This document shows positions 27,929 through 36,467 of a stretch of DNA of 57,328 bases, in pieces. Below the pieces are notes generated by a model. That model saw only the letters and a list, made by a program, of their open reading frames with translations, had not been told where the DNA came from and did no database searches. Each line of letters starts with the position of its first letter. Within the stretch, counting starts at the first letter, position 1. This DNA is from GCA-2698665 sp038101125 (GTDB lineage: Bacteria; Pseudomonadota; Gammaproteobacteria; GCA-002705445; GCA-002716945). Both the position numbers and the translations under genes were made by a program. Where the stretch lies: positions 1-57,328 of the forward strand of contig JAYNVZ010000004.1 of assembly GCA_038101125.1 (NCBI GenBank). The letters run 5' to 3'.

Positions 27929-27959
27929 TTAATCTTCATCAACAGGATAAAAACAAAAA

Positions 27960-30809
27960 ATGACAGAAGAATTACAGAATAATAGCCTCTCAAATAAGGC
28001 CGAGAAACAAATAATCACTGATAACGTTAGCCTGCCACCAATACCAGGCAAATATAGAGTCATGCGTAGAAATGGAAAAGTCACATCTTTTGATTTAGAT
28101 AAAATCGTAGTTGCAATGACCAAAGCTTTTTTAAGTGTAGAAGGAAGTAGTGCAGCAGCATCCACAAGAATACACAATGAGGTTGAATCACTAGCCGCAA
28201 AAGTTGATATGGCCATAAAGAGAAGATTTCCTGAAGGCGGAGTGATACACATAGAAGATATACAAGATCAAGTTGAATTGGCTATCATGCGCGCAGGTTA
28301 TCAAGATGTCGCTAGATCATATGTGCTCTATAGAGAAGAAAGAAGCCAGGCAAGAAGCTCTAATCAGATCGAAAGTGTGGATGATTTACCTATCACTAAA
28401 GCTGTTATCAACGAAGACGGGACTTCTCAAGACTTAGATATTGTCAAACTCAGGTTAATTATAGATGAAGCTTGCTCAGGAGTTGAAGATGTTTCTTCCG
28501 AGGCCGTTTTCGATCTGATTGATAAAAATATTTATGATGGTATAAAAAAAGAGGATTTATCTAGCTCGATTTTAATATCAATTCGCCCTCTAATTGAAAA
28601 AGATCCAAACTATTCATACGTTGTAGCAAGGCTTCTTTTGAGCAGTTTATATGAGGAAGGATTAACATTTCTAAATTTCAAAGATAATTCTCCAACATTA
28701 AAAGAAATGTCTAAATCATACCCAGAGTATTTTAAAGCATACATAACGAAAGCTGTAGAATTGGAATTAATAGATAAAGAATTATTGAATTATGACATGG
28801 ATCTAATAGCGAAAAATATCAATCCTTCTAAAGACTTAGCTTTTACATATTTGGGTTTGCAAACTTTGTATGACAGATACTTTATCCATGAACAAGGAAA
28901 GAGGTTTGAATTACCGCAAGCATTTTTTATGAGAGTTGCAATGGGACTTGCTATCAATGAAGAAAATAGAGAAGAAAGAACTATAGAATTTTATAATTTA
29001 ATTTCATCATTTGACTTTATGTGCAGCACTCCAACACTGTTTAATTCTGGAACACTAAGACCACAGTTATCTTCTTGTTACCTATCTACTTTGCCAGATG
29101 ATTTAAAAGGAATTTTTGAAGGCATAAGTGATGATGCGATGCTATCTAAATTTGCTGGAGGATTGGGCAATGATTGGTCTCAAGTTAGAGCTTTAGGCTC
29201 ACATATAAAAGGAACCAATGGTCAGAGCCAGGGCGTTATACCTTTCTTAAAAGTTGCTAACGATACTGCTGTTGCAGTTAACCAAGGTGGCAAGAGAAAA
29301 GGAGCAATGTGTGCTTACTTGGAAACATGGCATTTAGATATTGAGCAATTTCTAGAATTAAGAAAGAATACTGGCGATGATAGAAGAAGAACTCATGATA
29401 TGAACACAGCAAATTGGATACCTGACCTTTTCATGAAAAGAGTACACAATGATGAAGGTTGGACACTGTTTTCTCCAAATGATTGCCCAGATCTTCATGA
29501 TTTAACTGGTCTTGAATTTGAAAAAAGATATAAAGAATATGAAAGACAAGCTGAAGAGGGCAAAATCGTAAATTTCAAAAATGTGAAAGCTGTTGATCTT
29601 TGGCGAAAGATTTTGAGTATGTTATTTGAAACTGGTCACCCATGGATAACATTTAAAGATCCTGGCAATTTAAGATCACCTCAACAACATGTAGGCGTAG
29701 TTCATTCTTCTAATCTTTGTACCGAGATAACACTAAATACATCTAAAGATGAAATAGCAGTTTGTAATTTAGGTTCTATTAATTTAGCAGCTCATATTGA
29801 CGAAAATAAACAGTTAGATGTTAAGAAGCTTGAGATAACAATCAGAACTGCTATGAGAATGCTTGATAATGTAATTGATTATAATTATTACAGCGTAGAA
29901 AAGGCTAAAAATTCTAATGCAAAACATCGTCCTGTAGGCCTCGGACTCATGGGTTTTCAAGATGCTTTGTATAAACTAAGAATTCCATATGCTTCAGAAG
30001 AAGCTGTTGATTTTGCAGATAAGAGTATGGAGTATATCAGTTACTTTGCACTTCAATCTTCAATGGAGCTGGCGATAGAGAGAGGACCTTACCAGACTTT
30101 TGATGGATCGCTATGGAGTCAAGGTATCTTGCCGATAGATAGCTTAAGAAACTTCAAAGAAGTACGCGGCAAGTATCTCGATGTGAATATGTCTCAAAAC
30201 TTAGATTGGGATAGCTTGAGAGATAAAATTAAAAAAAATGGCATGAGAAACTCAAATAGTTTAGCCATTGCCCCAACAGCAACTATTTCAAATATTTGTG
30301 GGGTTGCTCAGTCTATTGAGCCTACTTATCAAAACCTATATGTGAAATCTAATTTATCAGGTGAATTTACTGTTATAAATCCTTATTTAATCAAAGATTT
30401 CAAAGATGCAAATATTTGGGATGAAGTAATGATAAAGGATCTAAAATACTTTGATGGACAGTTGTCTTCTATAAGCAGAGTTCCTGATGAATTAAAATCT
30501 ATATATCAAACATGTTTTGAGATAGATACAAGGTGGTTGGTTGAAGCTGCTGCACGAAGACAAAAATGGATAGATCAATCTCAGTCATTGAATCTATACA
30601 TACCAGATACCGATGGCAAGAAACTTGATAGTGCATATAAACTTGCTTGGATAAGAGGTCTAAAAACAACGTATTACTTAAGATCACTCGGAGCTACTCA
30701 TGTAGAGAAGAGTACATCTGATGGATCTAAACTAAACGCAGTAGCAAATAGTTCGCCAGAAGTTAAACAATGTCTAATCGATGACCCGGAGTGTGAAGCA
30801 TGTCAATAA
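27960..30809 (+). CDS. nrdA: Class Ia ribonucleotide reductase, large subunit
   Basis: A 949-aa catalytic subunit. Two ATP-cone-like regions occupy roughly residues 35-125 and 140-235, giving a length close to the two-cone Pseudomonas type. The catalytic core includes the Cys of LRPQLSSCYLSTL, the radical-site loop SNLCTEITLNTSKDEIAVCN and the PTATISNICG stretch. The chain ends ECEACQ, the C-terminal cysteine pair that reduces the active site. It converts ribonucleotides to deoxyribonucleotides with the NrdB radical. The 3' end overlaps a small ORF that leads into nrdB. Confidence 0.96.
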   Translation: MTEELQNNSLSNKAEKQIITDNVSLPPIPGKYRVMRRNGKVTSFDLDKIVVAMTKAFLSVEGSSAAASTRIHNEVESLAAKVDMAIKRRFPEGGVIHIEDIQDQVELAIMRAGYQDVARSYVLYREERSQARSSNQIESVDDLPITKAVINEDGTSQDLDIVKLRLIIDEACSGVEDVSSEAVFDLIDKNIYDGIKKEDLSSSILISIRPLIEKDPNYSYVVARLLLSSLYEEGLTFLNFKDNSPTLKEMSKSYPEYFKAYITKAVELELIDKELLNYDMDLIAKNINPSKDLAFTYLGLQTLYDRYFIHEQGKRFELPQAFFMRVAMGLAINEENREERTIEFYNLISSFDFMCSTPTLFNSGTLRPQLSSCYLSTLPDDLKGIFEGISDDAMLSKFAGGLGNDWSQVRALGSHIKGTNGQSQGVIPFLKVANDTAVAVNQGGKRKGAMCAYLETWHLDIEQFLELRKNTGDDRRRTHDMNTANWIPDLFMKRVHNDEGWTLFSPNDCPDLHDLTGLEFEKRYKEYERQAEEGKIVNFKNVKAVDLWRKILSMLFETGHPWITFKDPGNLRSPQQHVGVVHSSNLCTEITLNTSKDEIAVCNLGSINLAAHIDENKQLDVKKLEITIRTAMRMLDNVIDYNYYSVEKAKNSNAKHRPVGLGLMGFQDALYKLRIPYASEEAVDFADKSMEYISYFALQSSMELAIERGPYQTFDGSLWSQGILPIDSLRNFKEVRGKYLDVNMSQNLDWDSLRDKIKKNGMRNSNSLAIAPTATISNICGVAQSIEPTYQNLYVKSNLSGEFTVINPYLIKDFKDANIWDEVMIKDLKYFDGQLSSISRVPDELKSIYQTCFEIDTRWLVEAAARRQKWIDQSQSLNLYIPDTDGKKLDSAYKLAWIRGLKTTYYLRSLGATHVEKSTSDGSKLNAVANSSPEVKQCLIDDPECEACQ

Positions 30810-30967
30810 TATATATAACAGCTATAGCTGTAATCTTACTTGTTATTGGAATATATAGTTTTGTGGATATGAAAAGAAATAGTGAAGAATTAAAGTTTAA
30901 ACGAGATTCATTTTCGCCATATGTATGGGGTGAGTCAATAAAAATTAAAGGTGATAAAAATGTATAA
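30800..30967 (+). CDS. Small single-pass membrane protein between nrdA and nrdB
   Basis: A 55-aa ORF. The ATG at 30800 lies inside the last codons of nrdA, with a GGAG site 8 nt upstream; the TAA at 30965-30967 lies inside the first codons of nrdB. Overlaps are 10 bp and 8 bp. Residues 2-22 (SIIYITAIAVILLVIGIYSF then V) form one hydrophobic helix, followed by a charged tail rich in Lys that is probably cytoplasmic. The position bridges two genes of one enzyme, so translational coupling is likely. I do not recognise a family. A role in reductase assembly or membrane association would be speculation; a purely coupling peptide is the alternative. Confidence 0.6.
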   Translation: MSIIYITAIAVILLVIGIYSFVDMKRNSEELKFKRDSFSPYVWGESIKIKGDKNV

Positions 30968-32149
30968 CTGGGACGACCCAATAAATGAGGCTTTAAATAA
31001 GCCAGAGGAAGTAAAAGCTCCTCCAGTAATTAGAGAACAGCCAAAAGAATCCTCTCAAATAAAATCTGAAAGCACAGCAGATATAAATGAAGGATATACC
31101 GGCATGGAAGACTTAGAAAAAGGTGCAGGAAGGATCCAGGTAGATGATAANNNNNNNNNNCTATAATAAATTGTAGAGCTGATCTCAACCAATTAGTTCC
31201 GTTTAAGTATGATTGGGCATGGCAAAAATATTTGGATGGATCTGCCAATCATTGGATGCCTGAAGAAGTGCCAATGCATGATGATATTAAATTATGGCAA
31301 GACCCTAAAGGTCTGACGGAAGACGAGAGAAAAATAGTTGAAGTTAACTTAGGGTTCTTTTCAACAGCTGATTCTTTAGTTGCAAACAACCTAGTTCTTG
31401 CGGTATATAGACACATTACTAATCCGGAATGTAGACAATACTTATTGAGACAAGCGTTTGAAGAAGCTATTCACACACATGCATATACTTACTGTGTTCA
31501 ATCACTGGGCTTAGATGAGAGTAAAATATTTAATATGTATAGAGAAATACCAGCAGTTGCGACTAAAGCTGAATGGGCGCTGCCTTTCACTCAGAGTTTA
31601 GGTGATCCAACTTTCAGAACTGGGTCTCCAGAAAATAATCAAAGATTACTCAGAGACCTAATAGCCTTCTATGTTGTTTTTGAAGGTATATTCTTTTATG
31701 TAGGCTTTACACAAATCTTATCAATGGGAAGAAGAAATAAGTTAACTGGTGTAGCACAACAATTTAAATATATATTGAGATATTAGTCCATGCATATGAA
31801 CTTTGGTATTGATGTTATTAATCAAATCAAACTTGAAAATCCAGACTTATGGACAGAAAAATTTCAATCTGAAATGATAGAGCTCATAAAAACTGGCGTT
31901 GATCTAGAGACTCGATATGCTTATGATACAATGCCCAAGCCTATTCTAGGAATGAATGCTAACCTTTTTGAGGAATACATTAAATTTATTGCTAATAGAA
32001 GATTCGTACAAATTGGTTTGCCAGAACAGTATCCTGGGGCAAAGAATCCTTTCGAATGGATGTCTGAAATTATGGACTTGAAAAAAGAGAAAAACTTTTT
32101 TGAAACTCGTGTTACTGAGTATAAAGTTGGTGGACAACTAAAATTCTAA
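30960..32149 (+). CDS. nrdB: Class Ia ribonucleotide reductase, small subunit (gap and internal stop)
   Basis: The start is ATG 30960 with AAGG 8 nt upstream; a GTG at 30951 is less likely. The N-terminus (MYNWDDPINEAL) is followed by ten N at 31151-31160, then IINCRADLNQLVPFKYDWAW. Iron ligands are visible in the helices with EEAIHTHAY and VFEGIFFYVGF. The conserved ILRDESMH motif reads ILRY-stop-SMH: a TAG at 31784-31786 replaces the metal-binding Glu, and the preceding Asp codon is TAT instead of GAT. The same frame continues to VGGQLKF at 32149. Both changes are G to T in neighbouring codons. As written, the gene could not make a working subunit. Confidence 0.85.
31151..31160. other. Assembly gap (10 N) near the 5' end of nrdB
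   Basis: Ten N between IQVDD and IINCRADLNQL. The phase before (0) and after (2) requires 2, 5, 8 or 11 missing bases. The flanking residues are close to adjacent in the family, so the true gap is short. Confidence 0.97.
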
Positions 32150-32160
32150 TTCTTACATAT

Positions 32161-32205
32161 CAGAAGAACTTATTTTTTAAGTAAAACTAGTTCTTCTGGT
32201 TTTTT
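32161..32205 (+). terminator. Terminator of the nrd operon, overlapping the convergent gene end
   Basis: Ten-bp stem CAGAAGAACT (32161-32170) and AGTTCTTCTG (32189-32198) with an 18-nt loop, followed by six T at 32200-32205. It starts 11 bp after nrdB and lies largely within the last codons of the convergent gene ending at 32170. Confidence 0.7.
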
Positions 32206-32685
32206 GACTATTAGTTTCATCATAATAAATATCGTAATTGAAAATATTATTGTGGAAAGCAAAGTCTCATCAAAAAATGGTATTCCAGCCACATAGCATG
32301 ATATTAAGCCTTGCAAGTCCATAGTATAAGTTGAACCGATTGCCCATACTCCAAAATTACTTATTATATAAAATATTGATGGCGATATAAGCGATGCCGT
32401 AAGGACGGATTTGGCGCTAAGTTTATTCATGACGATGGGGCTTATTAAACCGATTATAACATATGCTCCATAGACAAAAACCATAGAAGAATAAATCCCT
32501 ATATATAGATCACTAATCACTTGTGATAATAGAATCACGAAAACACTTAATAATTTATTACGGATTAAATAACCTGTGAATATAATTAAGGCTATTGTAG
32601 CTGTAAAATTAGGAATCTCAGTGATCATACGAGATAGTATAAGCAACGACAACATTATTATAGATACTATTAAGCTCATCCTCAT
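32170..32685 (-). CDS. DUF6580-type membrane protein, probable B12 uptake component
   Basis: A 171-aa protein with five or six hydrophobic helices. The region FGVWAIGSTYTMDLQGL, then ISCYVAGIPFFDETLL, matches the DUF6580 hallmark (NFxVW...GL..CY.AaiPFF..TL). These proteins resemble ECF-type substrate-binding subunits. The gene starts 2 bp after a btuB-like receptor that is preceded by a cobalamin riboswitch, so it is probably the inner-membrane step of B12 uptake, analogous to solitary BtuM-type S components. The single Cys in ISCYVAG is a candidate cobalt ligand by analogy only. Confidence 0.65.
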   Translation of the reverse strand: MRMSLIVSIIMLSLLILSRMITEIPNFTATIALIIFTGYLIRNKLLSVFVILLSQVISDLYIGIYSSMVFVYGAYVIIGLISPIVMNKLSAKSVLTASLISPSIFYIISNFGVWAIGSTYTMDLQGLISCYVAGIPFFDETLLSTIIFSITIFIMMKLIVKKPEELVLLKK

Positions 32686-32687
32686 TT

Positions 32688-34460
32688 TTAGAAACTCCTC
32701 GATATACTTACGTTGTAAGATCTCCCTTCACTGTTGTAATTATGCGCCTTTCGATATTTCTTATCAAAGATATTATTGAATTTAAATTGAATATCATAGT
32801 CATCACTTTTTCTTAAAAAGGTTGCATTAACACTAGTATAGCCACCTAATTTATTATTATCATAAATAGAGTTATCACTGTTCGTCTCAGATATAGTAGA
32901 TATGCTAATAATATTATTTAAATTATAATTATAATTAAATTTACCTACTAATTTGTTAGCTGGTCTACGAGACAATTTCACATTATTTGTTAAATCTCTG
33001 GCATTTATAAAACTATAATCTAACTTATAATTTAATTTTTTATAGGAGTTATAAAAACTAAATTCTAATCCTTCGATCTTAGATCTATTAATGTTTTGCA
33101 TTACTGAACCATCTGACTCAATAAGATTAGTAATATTATTATTAAATAGAGTTACAATAAGGCCAGATGTATTGCCTAATTTATATTTTAAGGAAATTTC
33201 TCTAGAAACAGACTCTTCGGGCTCTAAGTTTAGATTTCCGCCATAGCCATATAAGTCAGTACCATCTGGCGATCTAAAGGATTTCCCTATACTAGCGATT
33301 ATTTTTGATCTATCACTTAAATTATAACCAATATTAAAGTTGCCAGTCAAAAAACCTCCATACAAGCTATGATTTATATATCTTGAACCAAGATTATAGA
33401 GTATGTTATCTGAGCTATATTCTGATTGGGCATAATATTCAATAATTGTATTACTTTTATTAAATTTTGTTCCATACGATAATTCATATAAAGCTTCATC
33501 AGTATACATTGCGCCTAAAATTGTATTAGCGCCATTTAGATTATAATAATTTCTCTCTAAATTAATCTGGTAATTTTCTGTATGAGTATAATCAGTTGCT
33601 CTAGATGAATTCTGATTTATTTTATTTTGTTTTTGAATAAAAACTACATTAGATTCTGATCCTTCATATTTTCTATTCCATGCTAGCTTTATATGGCTAT
33701 CTTTATGATCTTGATTTAAATTGCTTCCAAAACTATCATATTCTATATTACCATCGCTTTGGTAAAAATTTATATTAAATAGATTATTATTTTGAATAAA
33801 GAAATAGTTTATATCAATGTTCTTATTTTCATAACCATGATTCTTTGTTGATGTAACTTTAGCTTTGTAACCATCAGTTTTAACATTCATGAAATTAACT
33901 GATAAATTATGATCATTAAAATTAAAGTTCTTTTGAAAACTTATCTTATTGATATCATCTCTTCCAGTTCCAAAGTATATTTTTCCTTGTTTAGACCCCA
34001 TGTCTTTTTTTGTAATAATATTAATTACTCCTCCTATGGTGCTTCTACCATATAATGTAGACATACTTCCTTTTGATATTTCTATTCGATCTAACATTTC
34101 TACAGAGATATGTTGAATGGAAGGAACACCGAGTGTACCAGGATTTAATTCAACCCCATTAATTAAAACCTTAGTATGGTTACTCTCAGTACCTCTCATA
34201 AATATTGATTTTGTTTGACCATGACCACCATTACTACCAATATTAATTGAACTTGAGTTACTTAAAATTTCATCAACTGAGGAATATCCTAGTCTGCGTA
34301 TATTCTCAGATGTAATAACTTCGACTGAACTCAATGAATCAAATATGGTTGCATCTCTTTGACCTGGACTCACTAATATTTGATTAAGATTAGATTCTGA
34401 ATGAACCACATTATTCGATAAGCATAATAATATTATTAATATTTTAATATTTTTAAACAT
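32688..34460 (-). CDS. btuB: TonB-dependent vitamin B12 receptor (BtuB-like)
   Basis: A 590-aa outer-membrane receptor. The signal peptide spans about residues 1-20. The plug domain includes IFDSLSSVEVITSENIRRLG, SSSINIGSNGGHGQTKSIFM and LDRIEISKGSMSTLYGRSTI. A 22-strand-type barrel rich in Asn and Tyr follows, ending YNVSISRSF with the terminal Phe. The cobalamin riboswitch directly upstream identifies the ligand better than the protein sequence does. A GGAG site 6 bp before the ATG is partly complementary to an upstream CCTTTT, which may hide it when B12 is bound. Transport needs TonB/ExbBD, not in this window. Confidence 0.85.
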   Translation of the reverse strand: MFKNIKILIILLCLSNNVVHSESNLNQILVSPGQRDATIFDSLSSVEVITSENIRRLGYSSVDEILSNSSSINIGSNGGHGQTKSIFMRGTESNHTKVLINGVELNPGTLGVPSIQHISVEMLDRIEISKGSMSTLYGRSTIGGVINIITKKDMGSKQGKIYFGTGRDDINKISFQKNFNFNDHNLSVNFMNVKTDGYKAKVTSTKNHGYENKNIDINYFFIQNNNLFNINFYQSDGNIEYDSFGSNLNQDHKDSHIKLAWNRKYEGSESNVVFIQKQNKINQNSSRATDYTHTENYQINLERNYYNLNGANTILGAMYTDEALYELSYGTKFNKSNTIIEYYAQSEYSSDNILYNLGSRYINHSLYGGFLTGNFNIGYNLSDRSKIIASIGKSFRSPDGTDLYGYGGNLNLEPEESVSREISLKYKLGNTSGLIVTLFNNNITNLIESDGSVMQNINRSKIEGLEFSFYNSYKKLNYKLDYSFINARDLTNNVKLSRRPANKLVGKFNYNYNLNNIISISTISETNSDNSIYDNNKLGGYTSVNATFLRKSDDYDIQFKFNNIFDKKYRKAHNYNSEGRSYNVSISRSF

Positions 34461-34640
34461 GTTGCTCCTTTTTTTTTAAAAGGACACAGATACAAGTAGG
34501 CTGCCATGATTATAGCAGCTAGACCCACTGTAAAAGCATCCACCGCTTTATGGGTTACTCATTATTTGGCATTCGGACTGTTATACCGTTGCGGGGGCAG
34601 TGATAGAATCTATACTATCTTTCCCAAACTTATGAGTATT
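34461..34640 (-). ncRNA. Cobalamin riboswitch (compact, class II-like) in the btuB leader
   Basis: On the minus strand the order is: P1 5' strand TACTCAT (34638-34632), GGGAA (34625-34621), CTGCCCCCGCAACGG (34600-34586), B12 box AGTCCGAATGCC (34579-34568) and P1 3' strand ATGAGTA (34562-34556). An inner TTTGG/CCAAA extends the closing helix. The aptamer is therefore about 83 nt, far shorter than class I switches of about 200 nt. A hairpin closed by ACCCA/TGGGT (34555-34523) follows and could supply the L13 kissing loop of class II. Near the gene, CCTTTT can pair with AAAAGG at the ribosome-binding site, suggesting control of translation. Confidence 0.85.
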
Positions 34641-35412
34641 AATTTTTTATTCCAATTCCCTTTGATAATATCATCAGGGCTACAAAAAATAAAACTACTA
34701 TTAACACAAAAACTATAGAGAGAGATAATGCTAAACTAGTTTCTTCTAACCCTAAGAATGCAAATCTATAAGAACTAATAATGTATGCAATAGGGTTAAA
34801 TACTGATATATCCTGCCAGACTTGAGGTAATGCATCGATTGAGTAAAACGTTCCACCAAGATAAGTTAAAGGCGTTAGTACAAAAGTAGTTACAATATTT
34901 ATATCATCAAAACTTTTTGCATAAACAGCATTTATAAATCCAGCAGTTGAGAATAGAAAGGATGTTAAAAAGGTAATTAAAATTACTAACCACATATTAT
35001 AAACTGGAATATCGGTAAACATAGTTGTAACAAGAAACACAGCTACACCAACAACAAAAGCTCTTATGACGCCACCCGAGACATAACCTAACAGTATTAT
35101 ATAATCTGGCACTGGCGAAACCATCATTTCTTCGTGACTTTTTTGAAATCTAGAGCTATAAAAAGATCCAACAACATTCATATAAGAGTTTGAAATTATA
35201 GGCATAATCACAAGACCCGGGATTATATAGTCTATGTAGTTAAAATTGCTTATAACTCCAATTCTATCTCCTATGAAATTACCAAAAATTGTGATGTATA
35301 AAAATATTGTAATAACAGATGGCAAAATAGTTTGTATCCAAATTCTTGCAAATCTAACAAACTCTTTGCGTACTATGGTTTGATAGGCAATTAGAAATTC
35401 TTTTTTTATCAT
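34639..35412 (-). CDS. yadH: ABC-2 type transporter permease (YadH-like)
   Basis: A 257-aa inner-membrane permease with six hydrophobic helices. Recognisable ABC-2 stretches are GLVIMPIISNSYMNVVGSFY, SSRFQKSHEEMMVSPVPDY and the C-terminal LTPLTYLGGTFYSIDALP with ISVFNPIAYIISSYRF. Length and sequence match YadH, partner of YadG. Its ATG overlaps the end of the ATPase gene by 4 bp. The exported substrate of YadGH systems is not established. The B12 aptamer begins within the base pairs adjoining this gene's stop codon. Confidence 0.88.
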   Translation of the reverse strand: MIKKEFLIAYQTIVRKEFVRFARIWIQTILPSVITIFLYITIFGNFIGDRIGVISNFNYIDYIIPGLVIMPIISNSYMNVVGSFYSSRFQKSHEEMMVSPVPDYIILLGYVSGGVIRAFVVGVAVFLVTTMFTDIPVYNMWLVILITFLTSFLFSTAGFINAVYAKSFDDINIVTTFVLTPLTYLGGTFYSIDALPQVWQDISVFNPIAYIISSYRFAFLGLEETSLALSLSIVFVLIVVLFFVALMILSKGIGIKN

Positions 35413-36329
35413 GATAGTTCTTCCTTAGTTAAGTCTAAGAAGAGTTCTTCAAGCCTGTTTCTCTTACTAATTATATTCACCACATTTATGTTTATAGAGC
35501 GAAGTTTTTCTATAATGTCAGTTACCGATAAGTCTTCTTCTGCAGTAACCTCACATGTCTTAGAGTCAATTTTTTTGAAACGATATCCTTGTGAATCAAT
35601 AACATTTTCTAGGTCTTCTAAAGTTTTAATTATATATGTATGTTTTTTTTTGATCTTGAAAATATCAGACATCGAAGAATTTTGTATGATATTACCTTTA
35701 TGAATAATAGCCAAATTTTTGCATAATCTTTCTGCTTCTTCAAGATAATGTGTAGTTAATATTATGGTGGTTCCTTGATCATTAATTTCTTGAAAAAAAT
35801 CCCACATAGTAAGTCTAAGTTCTGTATCAACACCTGCTGTAGGTTCATCAAGTATTAGAATACTAGGATTATGAATCATGGCCCTTGCTATCATCAATCT
35901 CCTTTTCATTCCCCCAGACAACTCTCTTGGCGTATTTTTCCTTTTATCCCAGATTCCCAACTGATTAAAAAGGCTAGTAGTTCTTTTTTCAGCCTCCCTT
36001 CGAGTCAGTCCAAAATAACCACCCACATTAACCATTGTTTCTTCAATGGGAATAAATTGACACAAATTATATTCTTGTGGCACTAGCCCTATATTTCTTT
36101 TTGCAAAATCTGGGTTCTCTTGGATATTCTCTCCTAAAATATTCACTCTCCCAGAGGTTATATTAACCAAGGAAGAAATTATGCCTATTACAGTAGATTT
36201 TCCAGCACCATTTGGGCCTAAGAAAGCGAAAAAATCTCCTTTATCCACGGATAAGCTTATATTATGTAATGCTCTGACATTATTCCTATATACTTTATTC
36301 AACTTTATAATCTCTAGTGCTTTTTGCAT
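35409..36329 (-). CDS. yadG: ABC-2 type transporter ATP-binding protein (YadG-like)
   Basis: A 306-aa ATPase. Walker A is GPNGAGKSTVIGII, the Q loop is GLVPQEYNL, the signature is LSGGMKRRLMIARAM, Walker B is ILILDEPTAGVD, and the switch His is in TTHYLEEAERL. A C-terminal extension of about 80 residues, typical of YadG/CcmA-like drug or polysaccharide ATPases, ends RNRLEELFLDLTKEEL. It pairs with the YadH-like permease that overlaps its 3' end. It diverges from the malyl-CoA lyase operon. Confidence 0.9.
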   Translation of the reverse strand: MQKALEIIKLNKVYRNNVRALHNISLSVDKGDFFAFLGPNGAGKSTVIGIISSLVNITSGRVNILGENIQENPDFAKRNIGLVPQEYNLCQFIPIEETMVNVGGYFGLTRREAEKRTTSLFNQLGIWDKRKNTPRELSGGMKRRLMIARAMIHNPSILILDEPTAGVDTELRLTMWDFFQEINDQGTTIILTTHYLEEAERLCKNLAIIHKGNIIQNSSMSDIFKIKKKHTYIIKTLEDLENVIDSQGYRFKKIDSKTCEVTAEEDLSVTDIIEKLRSININVVNIISKRNRLEELFLDLTKEELS

Positions 36330-36435
36330 ACTTACACTCTAAAAACCCTGTTTTTTTTCCTAATTTAATTGACAATAATCTATAGTTACGTAAACTTATC
36401 GAGTTATAGCAGATAAACAACATGCATATCAAGTC

Positions 36436-36441
36436 TATAAT
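36436..36441 (+). promoter_or_regulatory. Candidate -10 element of the mcl-mtk operon
   Basis: A perfect TATAAT at 36436-36441, 27 bp before the mcl ATG, with no convincing -35 at 17 bp spacing. A TTGACA at 36369-36374 also lies in the 138-bp divergent region but lacks a good -10 partner. A GGAG ribosome-binding site follows. Confidence 0.3.
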
Positions 36442-36467
36442 AAAATATCACATGTGGAGATAAAAAT

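Noticed and set aside
31784..31786. Amber codon recoding (for example pyrrolysine or suppressor tRNA) in nrdB
   Set aside because: TAG ends many other genes in the window at the expected length, no pyl genes are seen, and the adjacent codon also shows a G-to-T change, which points to error or mutation.
34523..34555. Second riboswitch or terminator in the btuB leader
   Set aside because: The ACCCA/TGGGT hairpin has no T tract after it and is better explained as the P13-type arm or expression platform of the same cobalamin switch.
36369..36397. Consensus sigma-70 promoter starting at TTGACA before mcl
   Set aside because: No acceptable -10 lies 16-18 bp downstream, so the isolated TATAAT at 36436 is preferred, and that only weakly.
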